A stretch of DNA of 64,000 nucleotides from an uncultured Acidobacteriota bacterium. GTDB lineage: Bacteria; Acidobacteriota; Blastocatellia; RBC074. Positions 9,633 through 17,606 of the stretch are shown piece after piece. Under the pieces are notes generated by a model. That model was not told the DNA's origin, did not search any database, and saw only the letters and a list, made by a program, of their open reading frames with translations. The stretch spans positions 1 through 64,000 of the forward strand of contig CADECP010000031.1 of assembly GCA_902825875.1 (NCBI GenBank), written 5' to 3'. A program made the position numbers and the translations under genes. Positions within the stretch are counted from its first letter, which is position 1; each line of letters begins with the position of its first letter.

Positions 9633-9659
9633 GTGTGACAATTTGGAAAATTGTCACAC
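9633..9659. repeat. 12-bp perfect hairpin between HD-domain and transporter genes
   Basis: 9633-9644 and 9648-9659 are perfect reverse complements (GTGTGACAATTT) with a 3-base loop. A second small dyad, CAGATG-ccg-CATCTG, lies beside it at 9614-9628. It lies 9 bp past the HD-domain stop codon on the minus strand. No T-run follows, so it is more likely an mRNA-stabilising or attenuating hairpin within the operon than a full terminator. Confidence 0.6.
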
Positions 9660-9667
9660 CGGTTCGT

Positions 9668-10225
9668 TTAGGCAGGGCTGTGAACAAACTGTTCAAGCAA
9701 CAACCGATAAGATTCCAGTTCCGGCGTTTCCAAATCCTTGATCTTGCCAGCGTCGTCATATCGGCGCAGCCGCGCAGCCGCTTCGCCGTGTGGATTTTGC
9801 TCAAAAACCGCCGCTTCTTCGTCGGTCATAACGCCGCCCTGCAATTGCAAACTGCGCTGCGACGCTTCTGACAAACCGTCAAAGTAATTCGGCACTTTCC
9901 AGCACAAATACCGCTTGGCCGCGACGTGCAATCGAATCGGTTCGACGATTTCGGCGGGAAACCAAACCGCCAGACGATTTGCGCCAAGTTCTTCGTGCCG
10001 GGCATCCAAGCCGCGTTCGGCGATGTCTTCGCCCAAGTCGTGAACCAGATGGCCGTAATCGTGCAGCAAGCAAGCCGCGACAACGTGCGGAGCTTCGTTG
10101 TTGCGCGCGGCAAAGGCAGCACATTGCAGCGCGTGTTGAAGCTCTGTCACATCTTCACCGTATTGCCGATGCCCGCGTTCGTGATACAGCGCAAAAATCT
10201 TGTTGATGACTTCCGTTGCCTGCAT
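9668..10225 (-). CDS. HD-domain protein associated with phosphonate degradation (PhnZ-like)
   Basis: About 185 aa with the HD-domain ligands in order: QHALQ, LLHDYGH (the HD pair), ARHEELGA, RLHVAAKRYLC. It matches the phosphonate-operon HDIG family (TIGR03276) that includes PhnZ, a di-iron oxygenase cleaving the C-P bond of 2-amino-1-hydroxyethylphosphonate. The N-terminal QYGEDVTELQHA carries the Tyr and Glu seen near the PhnZ active site. No PhnY hydroxylase is visible here, so its substrate is uncertain. ATG 10225 is preferred (GGAG five bases upstream); GTG 10231 would overlap the oxidase stop codon by 4 bp. Either way it is coupled to the oxidase gene. Confidence 0.85.
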   Translation of the reverse strand: MQATEVINKIFALYHERGHRQYGEDVTELQHALQCAAFAARNNEAPHVVAACLLHDYGHLVHDLGEDIAERGLDARHEELGANRLAVWFPAEIVEPIRLHVAAKRYLCWKVPNYFDGLSEASQRSLQLQGGVMTDEEAAVFEQNPHGEAAARLRRYDDAGKIKDLETPELESYRLLLEQFVHSPA

Positions 10226-10227
10226 GC

Positions 10228-11364
10228 TCACTCCATCGAATCCACGATCATTTCAGCGATGCCGAACGACATGGTCATGCCGCGTCCGCTGGGACTGCCG
10301 ACGATGGTGGCTCCGGGCGCGGGTTGAGCGTTATAGGCGACTTCAGTCGGATGTTTGGCATACACGCCCTGCCAGCGCGAAGCGATGTGCAGATTCGGCA
10401 GGATCAAAAACTTCCGCAGGTATTCCAGAATCAACTGGTCAATTTCGTCTTTGTCAAAAGGCGTAATGTCGTCACCGTATTCGTGCGAATCGCCAAGCGT
10501 GATTTCGCCGCTGCCGTGCTGCGAAGCCATGACGTGAATGCCGTATCGCACATACTCCGGCAATTCGCGCTCAAATCGTTCGCGCAAGGCTGGCAGCGAC
10601 GGACAATCGCCAAACGCCGGGTAATGACACAGCGTCAATCCGGCAGCCAGCATCGGCCCCAGCTTTACGTCCGCGCCGTATGCTTGCGAACGCATCATCT
10701 GCAACTTGACGCGGATCATTCCGCTGGCTGCAAACGTTTCGGGATAAAGCGTTTGGAAATCTTCGCCGGAACAGACGATCAAACGGTCAGCGCGCCATTC
10801 GCGTCCGCCAGCCGTGACTTTCGGCTGATCGTACGCCGTAACAGCGCAATTGAATTCAAACTGCACGCCGTAGGTTTTGTTCAACCAACCGGGTAACGCG
10901 GCGATTACCTGGCGCGGGTCAACGCAAACTTCGGTCGGACTCCACATTCCGCCAATCAAATTATCGGAATTTACCAGCGGCGATTGCTCCAGAATTTGTT
11001 GGGCGTCACGCCATTCGCAGTCGTAACCAGCTTGCGGCCCAGCTTCAATAAACTCGCGCAAGACGGCGGCCTCGTCGTCTCGATACGCCAGATGCAACGA
11101 ACCTGTGTGTTCGTGCCAGATGCCGCTTTGCTGCAAAACTTCCAGCCAGATGTCGCGGCTGCGTATCGCGCGGCGATGCCATTCTCCCGCCCACAACCCA
11201 ACCGGCCACAACATCCCGAAATTTCGCACCGAAGCACTCATCGCGCGCGGGTTGCGTTCAAAAACGATCACACGCTTGCCGCGTTTGGCCAACGTGTAAG
11301 CGTGCGCCAATCCCATAATCCCCGCGCCGACAACGGCGACATCCCATTGAGTTTGATTGCTCAT
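10228..11364 (-). CDS. FAD-dependent aminophosphonate oxidase (TIGR03364/PbfD-like)
   Basis: About 378 aa, DAO-type flavoprotein. The N-terminal Rossmann motif is VVGAGIMGLAHAYTLAKRGK; SASVRNFGMLWPVG follows, and the C-terminal GSPSGRGMTMSFG contacts FAD in the family. It matches TIGR03364, whose studied members (PbfD) oxidise 2-aminoethylphosphonate or its N-methyl form to phosphonoacetaldehyde. That product is the substrate of the hydrolase encoded just upstream, so the pair can replace the transaminase PhnW. The frame opens at 11451 inside phnX, but ATG 11364 is chosen: AGGA lies about ten bases upstream and it sits 13 bp past the phnX stop. Confidence 0.88.
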   Translation of the reverse strand: MSNQTQWDVAVVGAGIMGLAHAYTLAKRGKRVIVFERNPRAMSASVRNFGMLWPVGLWAGEWHRRAIRSRDIWLEVLQQSGIWHEHTGSLHLAYRDDEAAVLREFIEAGPQAGYDCEWRDAQQILEQSPLVNSDNLIGGMWSPTEVCVDPRQVIAALPGWLNKTYGVQFEFNCAVTAYDQPKVTAGGREWRADRLIVCSGEDFQTLYPETFAASGMIRVKLQMMRSQAYGADVKLGPMLAAGLTLCHYPAFGDCPSLPALRERFERELPEYVRYGIHVMASQHGSGEITLGDSHEYGDDITPFDKDEIDQLILEYLRKFLILPNLHIASRWQGVYAKHPTEVAYNAQPAPGATIVGSPSGRGMTMSFGIAEMIVDSME

Positions 11365-11377
11365 TCGACTGTTCCTG

Positions 11378-12175
11378 TTAAGGTTTTTCTCCGCGCGATA
11401 ACCGCTGATTGATTTCGGCGATGGCGTGCGGCAAATCGGCGACGCTGTCAATCACCAGATGCGCGCCCGCGTTCGACAATCGCAGGTAAGCCTGTTCCAG
11501 CCGCGACTGCAACTCTCCGGCAGGCAGCGCAAGGATTTCGCGCTCGCTCAAACCTAATTCGTTTCCGGTTTTGGCCACACCGACCGCCCACATCCCGGCG
11601 TTCAATCCTTCTTCGATGTCAACGATGGTGTCGCCGACTTTGACCGCAGCGGATGGCGGATACACGTTTAATCGCGCCAACGCCTGCCAACACATAAACG
11701 GAGCCGGACGCCCGACCGAAACTTGCGACGGTACAATCACACAATCTGTTTCGTATCCTTGACGATGAGCTTCAGCAGTCAGAATTTCCATCATCTCCGC
11801 AGTGTACCCTGTCGTCGAACCGATCTTCATGCCCAGTTGCCGACAGGCCGCGACAGCTTCGATCACGCCGGGAATCACATCGGCATAATCTTTCAAACAG
11901 GCTGTTTGCAACGGAATGAATTCCGCATATAGCGATTCGACATCGGCGTCGTTCGGTTGGCGACCGTGAACCTGTTGCCAACGCTCGGCGACCGATTCCA
12001 TTTGCAGAATTGCTTGCAGGTGATCTTTTTTCGGCAACCCCATCGGCTGGCGCGCTTGTTCCATTGTGATTTCCACGCCGTGCCGGAACATCACATCCAG
12101 AAACACCGCCGCCGGAGCGCACGAACCGTAATCCACTGCCGTTCCCGCCCAATCCAAAATAACCGCTTTCAGCAT
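11378..12175 (-). CDS. phnX: phosphonoacetaldehyde hydrolase (phosphonatase)
   Basis: 265 aa, HAD superfamily. The nucleophile motif is VILDWAGTAVDYG (PhnX carries DWAGT instead of the usual DxDGT). The cap-domain motif MGLPKKDH includes the Lys that forms a Schiff base with phosphonoacetaldehyde. STTGYT is HAD motif II, and VKVGDTIVDIEEGLNAG is motif IV. It hydrolyses phosphonoacetaldehyde to acetaldehyde and phosphate in the cytosol. It is the first gene of the run, with GAGGAA upstream of the ATG. The downstream oxidase supplies its substrate. Length matches the family (about 265-275 aa). Confidence 0.95.
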   Translation of the reverse strand: MLKAVILDWAGTAVDYGSCAPAAVFLDVMFRHGVEITMEQARQPMGLPKKDHLQAILQMESVAERWQQVHGRQPNDADVESLYAEFIPLQTACLKDYADVIPGVIEAVAACRQLGMKIGSTTGYTAEMMEILTAEAHRQGYETDCVIVPSQVSVGRPAPFMCWQALARLNVYPPSAAVKVGDTIVDIEEGLNAGMWAVGVAKTGNELGLSEREILALPAGELQSRLEQAYLRLSNAGAHLVIDSVADLPHAIAEINQRLSRGEKP

Positions 12176-12228
12176 TGATTCCTCAAACTTGAAGATTGAA
12201 ATTGAAATTGTATGACTTGATGAAGCTC

Positions 12229-12837
12229 TTAACTCACGGCTTCGGTTTCCAGTAAGACCACAGGGGAATCCGGCTCTGCCTCCGCTTTGGCCGGATACAA
12301 TTTGACCAACGCCATTTCCACAACCCAGGCCATCAATCCTGAAACCGCTGCGCTGACAGGCCAGAATTGCCAGTAACTGCTGAACCAGATTTTGCAGGAT
12401 TCATAAGGCGTGTGTGCGATGTTGACGTTCAGTTCCGGCGCAGTGGTGTATCGCGTCACCAATTGCCAGAACAAAAACCAAACGAGTGCAGCCAACCAGC
12501 TTTTGCCGGTCGCGCCAATTTTGCGAATGGCGTAAATCGCCAGCAAAAAACCACCGAGGTGCGACACCACCGAAGCGATCCAGAGCACTTGAAAAACCCA
12601 GGCGTCAATCAACCACATCGGCAATCCAATGACCAGCCAGATGGCGGCAACACGAATGCCCAAGCGCCAACCGGCAAACATCGCCACCGCCAACAGCAAA
12701 GTCGAAAGATGGCAGTTGTACATGATCCAGTCAGGCGTGCCTACGCTGATGTATTGCGCCAGCCGATAAATGAAAATCAGCAACGGCACGATGCCAACCA
12801 ACCGGAATTTTTTGTCCAGCAACTCATGTGAATCCAT
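12229..12837 (-). CDS. small polytopic membrane protein, unknown
   Basis: 202 aa with about 6 hydrophobic helices rich in Trp and a charged, acidic C-terminal tail (AKAEAEPDSP). I do not recognise the family. A good ribosome-binding site (GAGGTGCAGGT) precedes the ATG. It lies 53 bp upstream of phnX on the same strand and 23 bp downstream of another small gene, so it could be part of either unit. No function is assigned. Confidence 0.75.
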   Translation of the reverse strand: MDSHELLDKKFRLVGIVPLLIFIYRLAQYISVGTPDWIMYNCHLSTLLLAVAMFAGWRLGIRVAAIWLVIGLPMWLIDAWVFQVLWIASVVSHLGGFLLAIYAIRKIGATGKSWLAALVWFLFWQLVTRYTTAPELNVNIAHTPYESCKIWFSSYWQFWPVSAAVSGLMAWVVEMALVKLYPAKAEAEPDSPVVLLETEAVS

Positions 12838-12860
12838 ACCTGCACCTCAGTGGAATGAAT

Positions 12861-13202
12861 TTACGACTTGTGAGAATACTTTTGAGCAGCGGCGCATTCA
12901 GGATGGCGTTCCAAAAACGAAGGCAAAGCGACTGCTGCTTTGCAGATGGCCACGCAGAGATTTTCTTCCCGCGCCAGCACAGAAGTCATTTGCCGCCAAT
13001 TGACGCGCACTTCATTGAGCAATGAATGCTCACCGGCTTTTTGGAAAAAAAGCGCGACATTGTCACCCAGTTGCTCTTCGATTCGTTGCAACAAAACGGC
13101 AGCGGCTTTTTCATTGCTGACTGGATCACTTGATTCCTGGTCGCTCCAGAATCCCGTTTTGATGAGTGCGTGTCTCAATCCCAACTTATCGCCTGCTCGC
13201 AT
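12861..13202 (-). CDS. 113-aa hypothetical protein
   Basis: A soluble helical protein with no recognised domain. The start is supported by GGAGAG five bases before the ATG, and the gene begins 21 bp after the Na/Pi cotransporter stop on the same strand, which suggests co-transcription. Plus-strand open frames across the same stretch lack comparable signals. A link to phosphate transport is positional only. Confidence 0.6.
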   Translation of the reverse strand: MRAGDKLGLRHALIKTGFWSDQESSDPVSNEKAAAVLLQRIEEQLGDNVALFFQKAGEHSLLNEVRVNWRQMTSVLAREENLCVAICKAAVALPSFLERHPECAAAQKYSHKS

Positions 13203-13223
13203 AAACTCTCCGCACAGCCCGGA

Positions 13224-14396
13224 TCAGGTTTGTAATGCTTTTTCGTGGTTTGCAGCGCCTTCGGCTGAAGCAGGCGCAATTTGCTGAACCTGCTCCGTCG
13301 TCGTATCAGGCAGCAGGATTTCCAAACCACGCGCAATCATCGGCAAAAATCCAACCACCACCACGACGCTGACTACATTGAACAATAACTGAGCGTTGGC
13401 AATCTGGCGACCGACGCCTCCGGTTCCCGAAGCCAATATCGCCAGCTTGGCCAGTTGCGGAGCAACCGCGATGCCGATGGTGGCTCCAACCAGATTGAAT
13501 AAGAGATGAAAAACTCCGGTTCGCAGGGCAGGTCTGCCGCGACCGATGGTTGCCACCAACGTGTCGGCGCAGGTTCCGACTTCGGCTCCAAGCATCAAGG
13601 CAATACCGGTGGAAAGCGGCATCATCCCTGCGCTGGCCAAAGTAATCACAATCGCCACAGTCGCCGATGAAGATTGAATCAACACGGTGAAGACTGCACC
13701 AACCAATGCTCCCAACATCGCTTGATCGCCAAGTTTCTGCATCCAGGAAAGAAAAACCGGATGCCCGCGAAACGGAACCATTGCGTCTTCGATCACGTCG
13801 AGTCCGAAAAACAGCAAACCGAATCCGAGCAAAACTAAACCGAGGTGTTTCTGAAATTCCTGTTTGCCCAGAAAGTGAAACAGAATTCCGGCCACCATCA
13901 ACAGCGGAGCATACAGATTGATTTCCAGCGCAATGATTTGTGCGCCCAGAGCCGTTCCGATATTTGATCCCAGCACCACCCCCAGCGATTGAACAAACGA
14001 CAACACTCCGGCGCTGACCATCGCAATCACCATGATGATTGTCACTGAAGAAGATTCCAGCGCCGTAGTCGCCACAGTTCCGGTCAACACTCCGACAAAC
14101 CGATTGGACGTAAACCGGCTGACCCAATTTCGCATTCGCTCGCCGGCGACATATTCCAATCCTTGAGCCAGTCGCGTTACGCCGTAAATGAACAACGTCA
14201 ACCCGGCCAGTGCGCTCATACTGACGCGCAGGTAATCAATGCTCTTCACGCCAGCCAGGTTTTGTTGAGCCTGCAACGAATCAACGGTTTGCGCCAATGC
14301 AGGAACCATCCAACCGATGGCGACCAGGGCAAAGATCAGCCCTGCTGAAAGAGCGATCGCCGACCATGAACAGACTTTTCGATAATTAGCTCTCAC
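13224..14396 (-). CDS. Na+/phosphate cotransporter family protein (NptA/PF02690 type)
   Basis: About 390 aa. A signal-anchor lies at the start (AIALSAGLIFALVAIGWMV), followed by two inverted Na_Pi_cotrans repeats with the diagnostic Ser-rich motifs TALESSSVT and LIQSSSATVA; the first has Glu where Gln is usual. Further helices include GSNIGTALGAQ. No C-terminal PhoU-like domain is present, so it is the short form. The open frame starts at ATG 14459, but GTG 14396 is preferred because GAGGA lies about eight bases upstream. It probably imports phosphate, or exports it, across the inner membrane; proximity to phosphonate catabolism is suggestive but not proof of shared regulation. Confidence 0.88.
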   Translation of the reverse strand: MRANYRKVCSWSAIALSAGLIFALVAIGWMVPALAQTVDSLQAQQNLAGVKSIDYLRVSMSALAGLTLFIYGVTRLAQGLEYVAGERMRNWVSRFTSNRFVGVLTGTVATTALESSSVTIIMVIAMVSAGVLSFVQSLGVVLGSNIGTALGAQIIALEINLYAPLLMVAGILFHFLGKQEFQKHLGLVLLGFGLLFFGLDVIEDAMVPFRGHPVFLSWMQKLGDQAMLGALVGAVFTVLIQSSSATVAIVITLASAGMMPLSTGIALMLGAEVGTCADTLVATIGRGRPALRTGVFHLLFNLVGATIGIAVAPQLAKLAILASGTGGVGRQIANAQLLFNVVSVVVVVGFLPMIARGLEILLPDTTTEQVQQIAPASAEGAANHEKALQT

Positions 14397-14645
14397 GGGC
14401 GAATCCTCACAGAATTTTTGCGTTTGTGGCGGGGAACGAAAACCACCAGAAGCTAACAAAGTTTCCGTTAAGACCGCATCAGCGCCGTCTTAAGCCTTCG
14501 TAAAACCTGTAACTTAACGGTGATTTAGCCCTCTTCTGACAAGGATTTAGTTTTGGCTTGAACTCGACGTTACACGCTTCGCCTAGTCTTCAGCTTCTTT
14601 TTTGCGCCCGCAACACCCAACTCACAAAACTCAGGAGGACAATAC

Positions 14646-15833
14646 ATGAACCGCGCTAAAACGCTGACGCACGTTTACGAACGTGCAGGCAAAGGCCTGT
14701 TTTCCGCCTTGAAAGGGTATCAAGCTGCCGCGTCGTTGCATTGCCACACCAGCTTTTCCAAAGAGTTGCTGACTTTCATTCCTCATTACGCCGGGATGAT
14801 TCCGATTGTCGCCGGTCTGTTCAAAACCGAAATGGATCGTTACCTGACAATGCACGGTCGAACAGTGGATTTTGGTCAGGCGCATTGGACGCCGCCGGTT
14901 TCGCCGCGTCAGGTGCTGGAAATCGAAACCATTCAGATCGAAGCCCGGTTGGGTTTGCCTGCGTTTGTTTCAATCACCGACCACGACGACATCGAAGCCA
15001 GTTCGCGTTTGCAGGTGATTGATTCGGGTCGTCGCATTCCTATTTCGCTGGAATGGACTGTGCCTTACCAGAATGGATTCTTTCACGTCGGAGTTCACAA
15101 CCTGCCGCAGGAATTCGCCAACGAAATCTACAGGGAGTTGATGAAATACAGTCAGCAAACCGATGACGCGATGCCGCTGGTTGATTTACTGGTATTGCTG
15201 AACGAAGCGCCGGAAACGTTGGTAGTGTTGAATCATCCGCTGTGGGACATCGAATTCATAGGAGCCGATCAACATCAAGCCTGCCTGAAAGCTTTCTTGC
15301 AAGAACATCGCCAACACATCCACGCATTTGAAATCAACGGATTCCGTTCGTGGCGCGAAAACCAGGCGACGATGCGGCTGGCCGAAGATTGGGCGATTCC
15401 CGTTGTCACCGGCGGCGACCGGCACGGTTGTCAGGCGAACACGTTGCTGAACCTGACACGCGCGACTTCGTTCGCGGACTTCGTGGTCGAAATCCGCGAA
15501 GACAATCACAGCGAAGTTTTGCTGATGCCTGAATACAAAGAATCAATGGTGGCAAGAACGATTCAGGTGGCGGCGGACGTGCTGAGGAATTATCCGAATC
15601 ATCCGCTGGGGCAGGAGCGATGGAGCGACCGTGTTTTCGTGGACATCGGCGACGGGTGCGGAAGCTGTTCGCTGAGCAAGCATTGGCCGAACGGCGGCCC
15701 TTCGTGGGTTCGCGCCAGCTTGTGGATGCTGCGTATGCTGGGAACTCGCTTGCAGCCCGCTTTGAGAATGGCGCTTGCAGGAGAAAAAGTCGCCGTCGAA
15801 GTTGCGGCGGAAAGGATGGGTTATGAAAACTGA
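14646..15833 (+). CDS. PHP-domain phosphoesterase-like protein
   Basis: 395 aa. The PHP metal-binding motifs appear in order: SLHCHTSFSKE (HxH), SITDHDD, LNHPLWD and GGDRHG. The family includes metal-dependent phosphatases and the DNA-polymerase-associated PHP; here there is no polymerase domain. Start ATG has AGGAGGA upstream. It is the first of four overlapping genes (PHP, glycosyltransferase, membrane protein, glycosyltransferase), so it may dephosphorylate a lipid or sugar-phosphate intermediate of a glycolipid or exopolysaccharide. The pathway is inferred from context. Confidence 0.82.
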   Translation: MNRAKTLTHVYERAGKGLFSALKGYQAAASLHCHTSFSKELLTFIPHYAGMIPIVAGLFKTEMDRYLTMHGRTVDFGQAHWTPPVSPRQVLEIETIQIEARLGLPAFVSITDHDDIEASSRLQVIDSGRRIPISLEWTVPYQNGFFHVGVHNLPQEFANEIYRELMKYSQQTDDAMPLVDLLVLLNEAPETLVVLNHPLWDIEFIGADQHQACLKAFLQEHRQHIHAFEINGFRSWRENQATMRLAEDWAIPVVTGGDRHGCQANTLLNLTRATSFADFVVEIREDNHSEVLLMPEYKESMVARTIQVAADVLRNYPNHPLGQERWSDRVFVDIGDGCGSCSLSKHWPNGGPSWVRASLWMLRMLGTRLQPALRMALAGEKVAVEVAAERMGYEN

Positions 15834-17055
15834 ACCAAGAATCGCTTTTTTTACCGACTCTTACACCGAAGTGAACGGCGTGGCACACACCAGCCGAATG
15901 CTGGCGGCGTTTGCTCGCAAACGCGAATTGCCGTTTCTGTGCGTTCACGCAGGCGACAAAATCGAACAAGTTGAAGAAGGCAGTTTGCAGCGATTGGCGC
16001 TGCCGCGAACGAAATTTGGCTTCAAGCTGGATGCCGATTTGCGCTTTGATTTGTTGATGATGCGACACGCGCGACGGACGCTGAAAATCGTCCGCGAATT
16101 CAACCCGGATGTTATTCACGTTACCGGACCGAGCGACATTGGATTGCTGGGAGCTTACATCGCTTACAAGCTGAAGCTCCCGATTGTTATGTCCTGGCAC
16201 ACCAACGTTCACGAATACGCCAAACAACGGTTGGAAAAATTGCTGCCATTTTTGCCGGACGTTCGCCGGTTTTCGCTGGCAGGCAGCGCCGAACAACTGA
16301 GCCTGAAATTGACGCTGTTGTTTTACAAGCTGGGAAAAGTTTTCCTGGCGCCAAACGAAGAGCTTGGCGAATTGCTGCACAGAGCAACCAACCGTCCAGT
16401 TTTCATGATGCGGCGCGGAGTGGACACGAATTTGTTTTCTCCAGCCAAACGCGAGCGAAAAGACGGGCTTTTCACCATTGGTTACGTTGGACGGCTGACG
16501 CCGGAAAAGAATGTGCGGATGTTGGCTGATCTGGAAAAAGGATTGTTGTCAGCCGGCGTCAAAGATTTTCGCTTCGCCATTGTCGGCACTGGAAGCGAGC
16601 AGGTTTGGATGGAACAGCAAATGCAAACAGCCAGCTTCGCCGGTGTGTTGAAGGGCGAGGCGTTGGCACGCGCTTACGCAAATCTCGATCTGTTTATCTT
16701 CCCTTCGCGCACAGACACTTTCGGCAACGTCGTGCTGGAAGCGCAGGCTTCGGGCGTGCCCGCCATCGTCAGCGATCAGGGTGGCCCGAAATTCATTATT
16801 CGTGACGGCAAAACGGGAGCGGTGGCGCGAAACAATGCGGAGTTTTTGAAGGCAATAACACAGTTGATTTCGCAACCGGAGCGTCTGAGCCAGATGCGCG
16901 AAGCTGCGTGTGAACTGGCGCGACAGGCTTCGTGGGACAGCGTTTTTGAAACTGTCTGGAAAGCTTATGAGCTTTGCGTTCAACGCGCAGCCGCAGAGCG
17001 TGCCGTTCGCCAACCGTTGACGCCGTCAACTGTGAGGCAGGATGCAATCAGTTGA
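15823..17055 (+). CDS. glycosyltransferase, GT4 family
   Basis: About 410 aa, GT-B fold. The N-terminal acceptor domain contains HVTGPSDIGLLGAY and SWHTNVHEYAKQR; the C-terminal nucleotide-sugar domain contains GYVGRLTPEKNV and FPSRTDTFGNVVLEAQASG (the E-x7-E signature), typical of family 4, including mannosyl- and diglucosyl-diacylglycerol synthases. The frame opens at 15775, but ATG 15823 (MKTEPRIAFF) is preferred: GGAAAGGAT lies upstream and overlap with the PHP gene shrinks to 11 bp. It overlaps the next gene by 14 bp, so the set is an operon. Donor and acceptor are unknown. Confidence 0.88.
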   Translation: MKTEPRIAFFTDSYTEVNGVAHTSRMLAAFARKRELPFLCVHAGDKIEQVEEGSLQRLALPRTKFGFKLDADLRFDLLMMRHARRTLKIVREFNPDVIHVTGPSDIGLLGAYIAYKLKLPIVMSWHTNVHEYAKQRLEKLLPFLPDVRRFSLAGSAEQLSLKLTLLFYKLGKVFLAPNEELGELLHRATNRPVFMMRRGVDTNLFSPAKRERKDGLFTIGYVGRLTPEKNVRMLADLEKGLLSAGVKDFRFAIVGTGSEQVWMEQQMQTASFAGVLKGEALARAYANLDLFIFPSRTDTFGNVVLEAQASGVPAIVSDQGGPKFIIRDGKTGAVARNNAEFLKAITQLISQPERLSQMREAACELARQASWDSVFETVWKAYELCVQRAAAERAVRQPLTPSTVRQDAIS

Positions 17056-17605
17056 TCGTGATTTGAATTCACCGACCGTCGGCGAAGCAGCCTTGAGCCT
17101 GTTTCGCCATCCGGTTCAAACGCTAGTTCGCCAATGGAATTGGAAATCGGCAGTGCTGAGCGCACTGACGCGCGGCACGTTGTTTTTCTTTGCCAACCTG
17201 GGCGCGGGGGTTTCGGCGGCAATTGGTGCAATGAGCCTGGAAGCGGCTTTTTACATCACTGTCGCAGGGTTTTACGGCTCGGCAACCGAAGCCTTTCGCA
17301 AAGCGCGTCCGGCCTGGTTGGCCACAATTGTGATGATGATCGTTATGCCGACGCTCAATCATTCACTGGAATTCGCGCTGCATTGGGCAAGCGGAACCAA
17401 GAAATTGACCACCAGCATCATTGCCTCGGTCGTGTTTTCCATGCTCTCGGCGATGTTCAATCTGTTCGCCATGAAACGCGGAGCCTTCATTGTCGGGGCT
17501 GAGCGCCAATCTTTGCTGGATGATTTTCGCCAGACGCCACGCATCATTTTCGATTTTCTGACTTTTGTGCCGCGAGCGGTTTGGGTTCGGGTCAGACAGG
17601 ACTGA
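17042..17605 (+). CDS. membrane protein of unknown function in the glycosyltransferase operon
   Basis: 187 aa with about four hydrophobic segments between residues 40 and 150. No family is recognised. The start has GAGG five bases upstream and overlaps the preceding glycosyltransferase gene; the next glycosyltransferase starts one base after its stop. It may anchor or transport the product of the two transferases, but this rests only on position. Confidence 0.78.
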   Translation: MQSVDRDLNSPTVGEAALSLFRHPVQTLVRQWNWKSAVLSALTRGTLFFFANLGAGVSAAIGAMSLEAAFYITVAGFYGSATEAFRKARPAWLATIVMMIVMPTLNHSLEFALHWASGTKKLTTSIIASVVFSMLSAMFNLFAMKRGAFIVGAERQSLLDDFRQTPRIIFDFLTFVPRAVWVRVRQD

Positions 17606-17606
17606 A

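Noticed and set aside
16660-16680. TTGGCACGCGCTTACGCA inside a glycosyltransferase gene as a sigma-54 promoter
   Set aside because: The GG to GC spacing is off by one base and it lies mid-gene.
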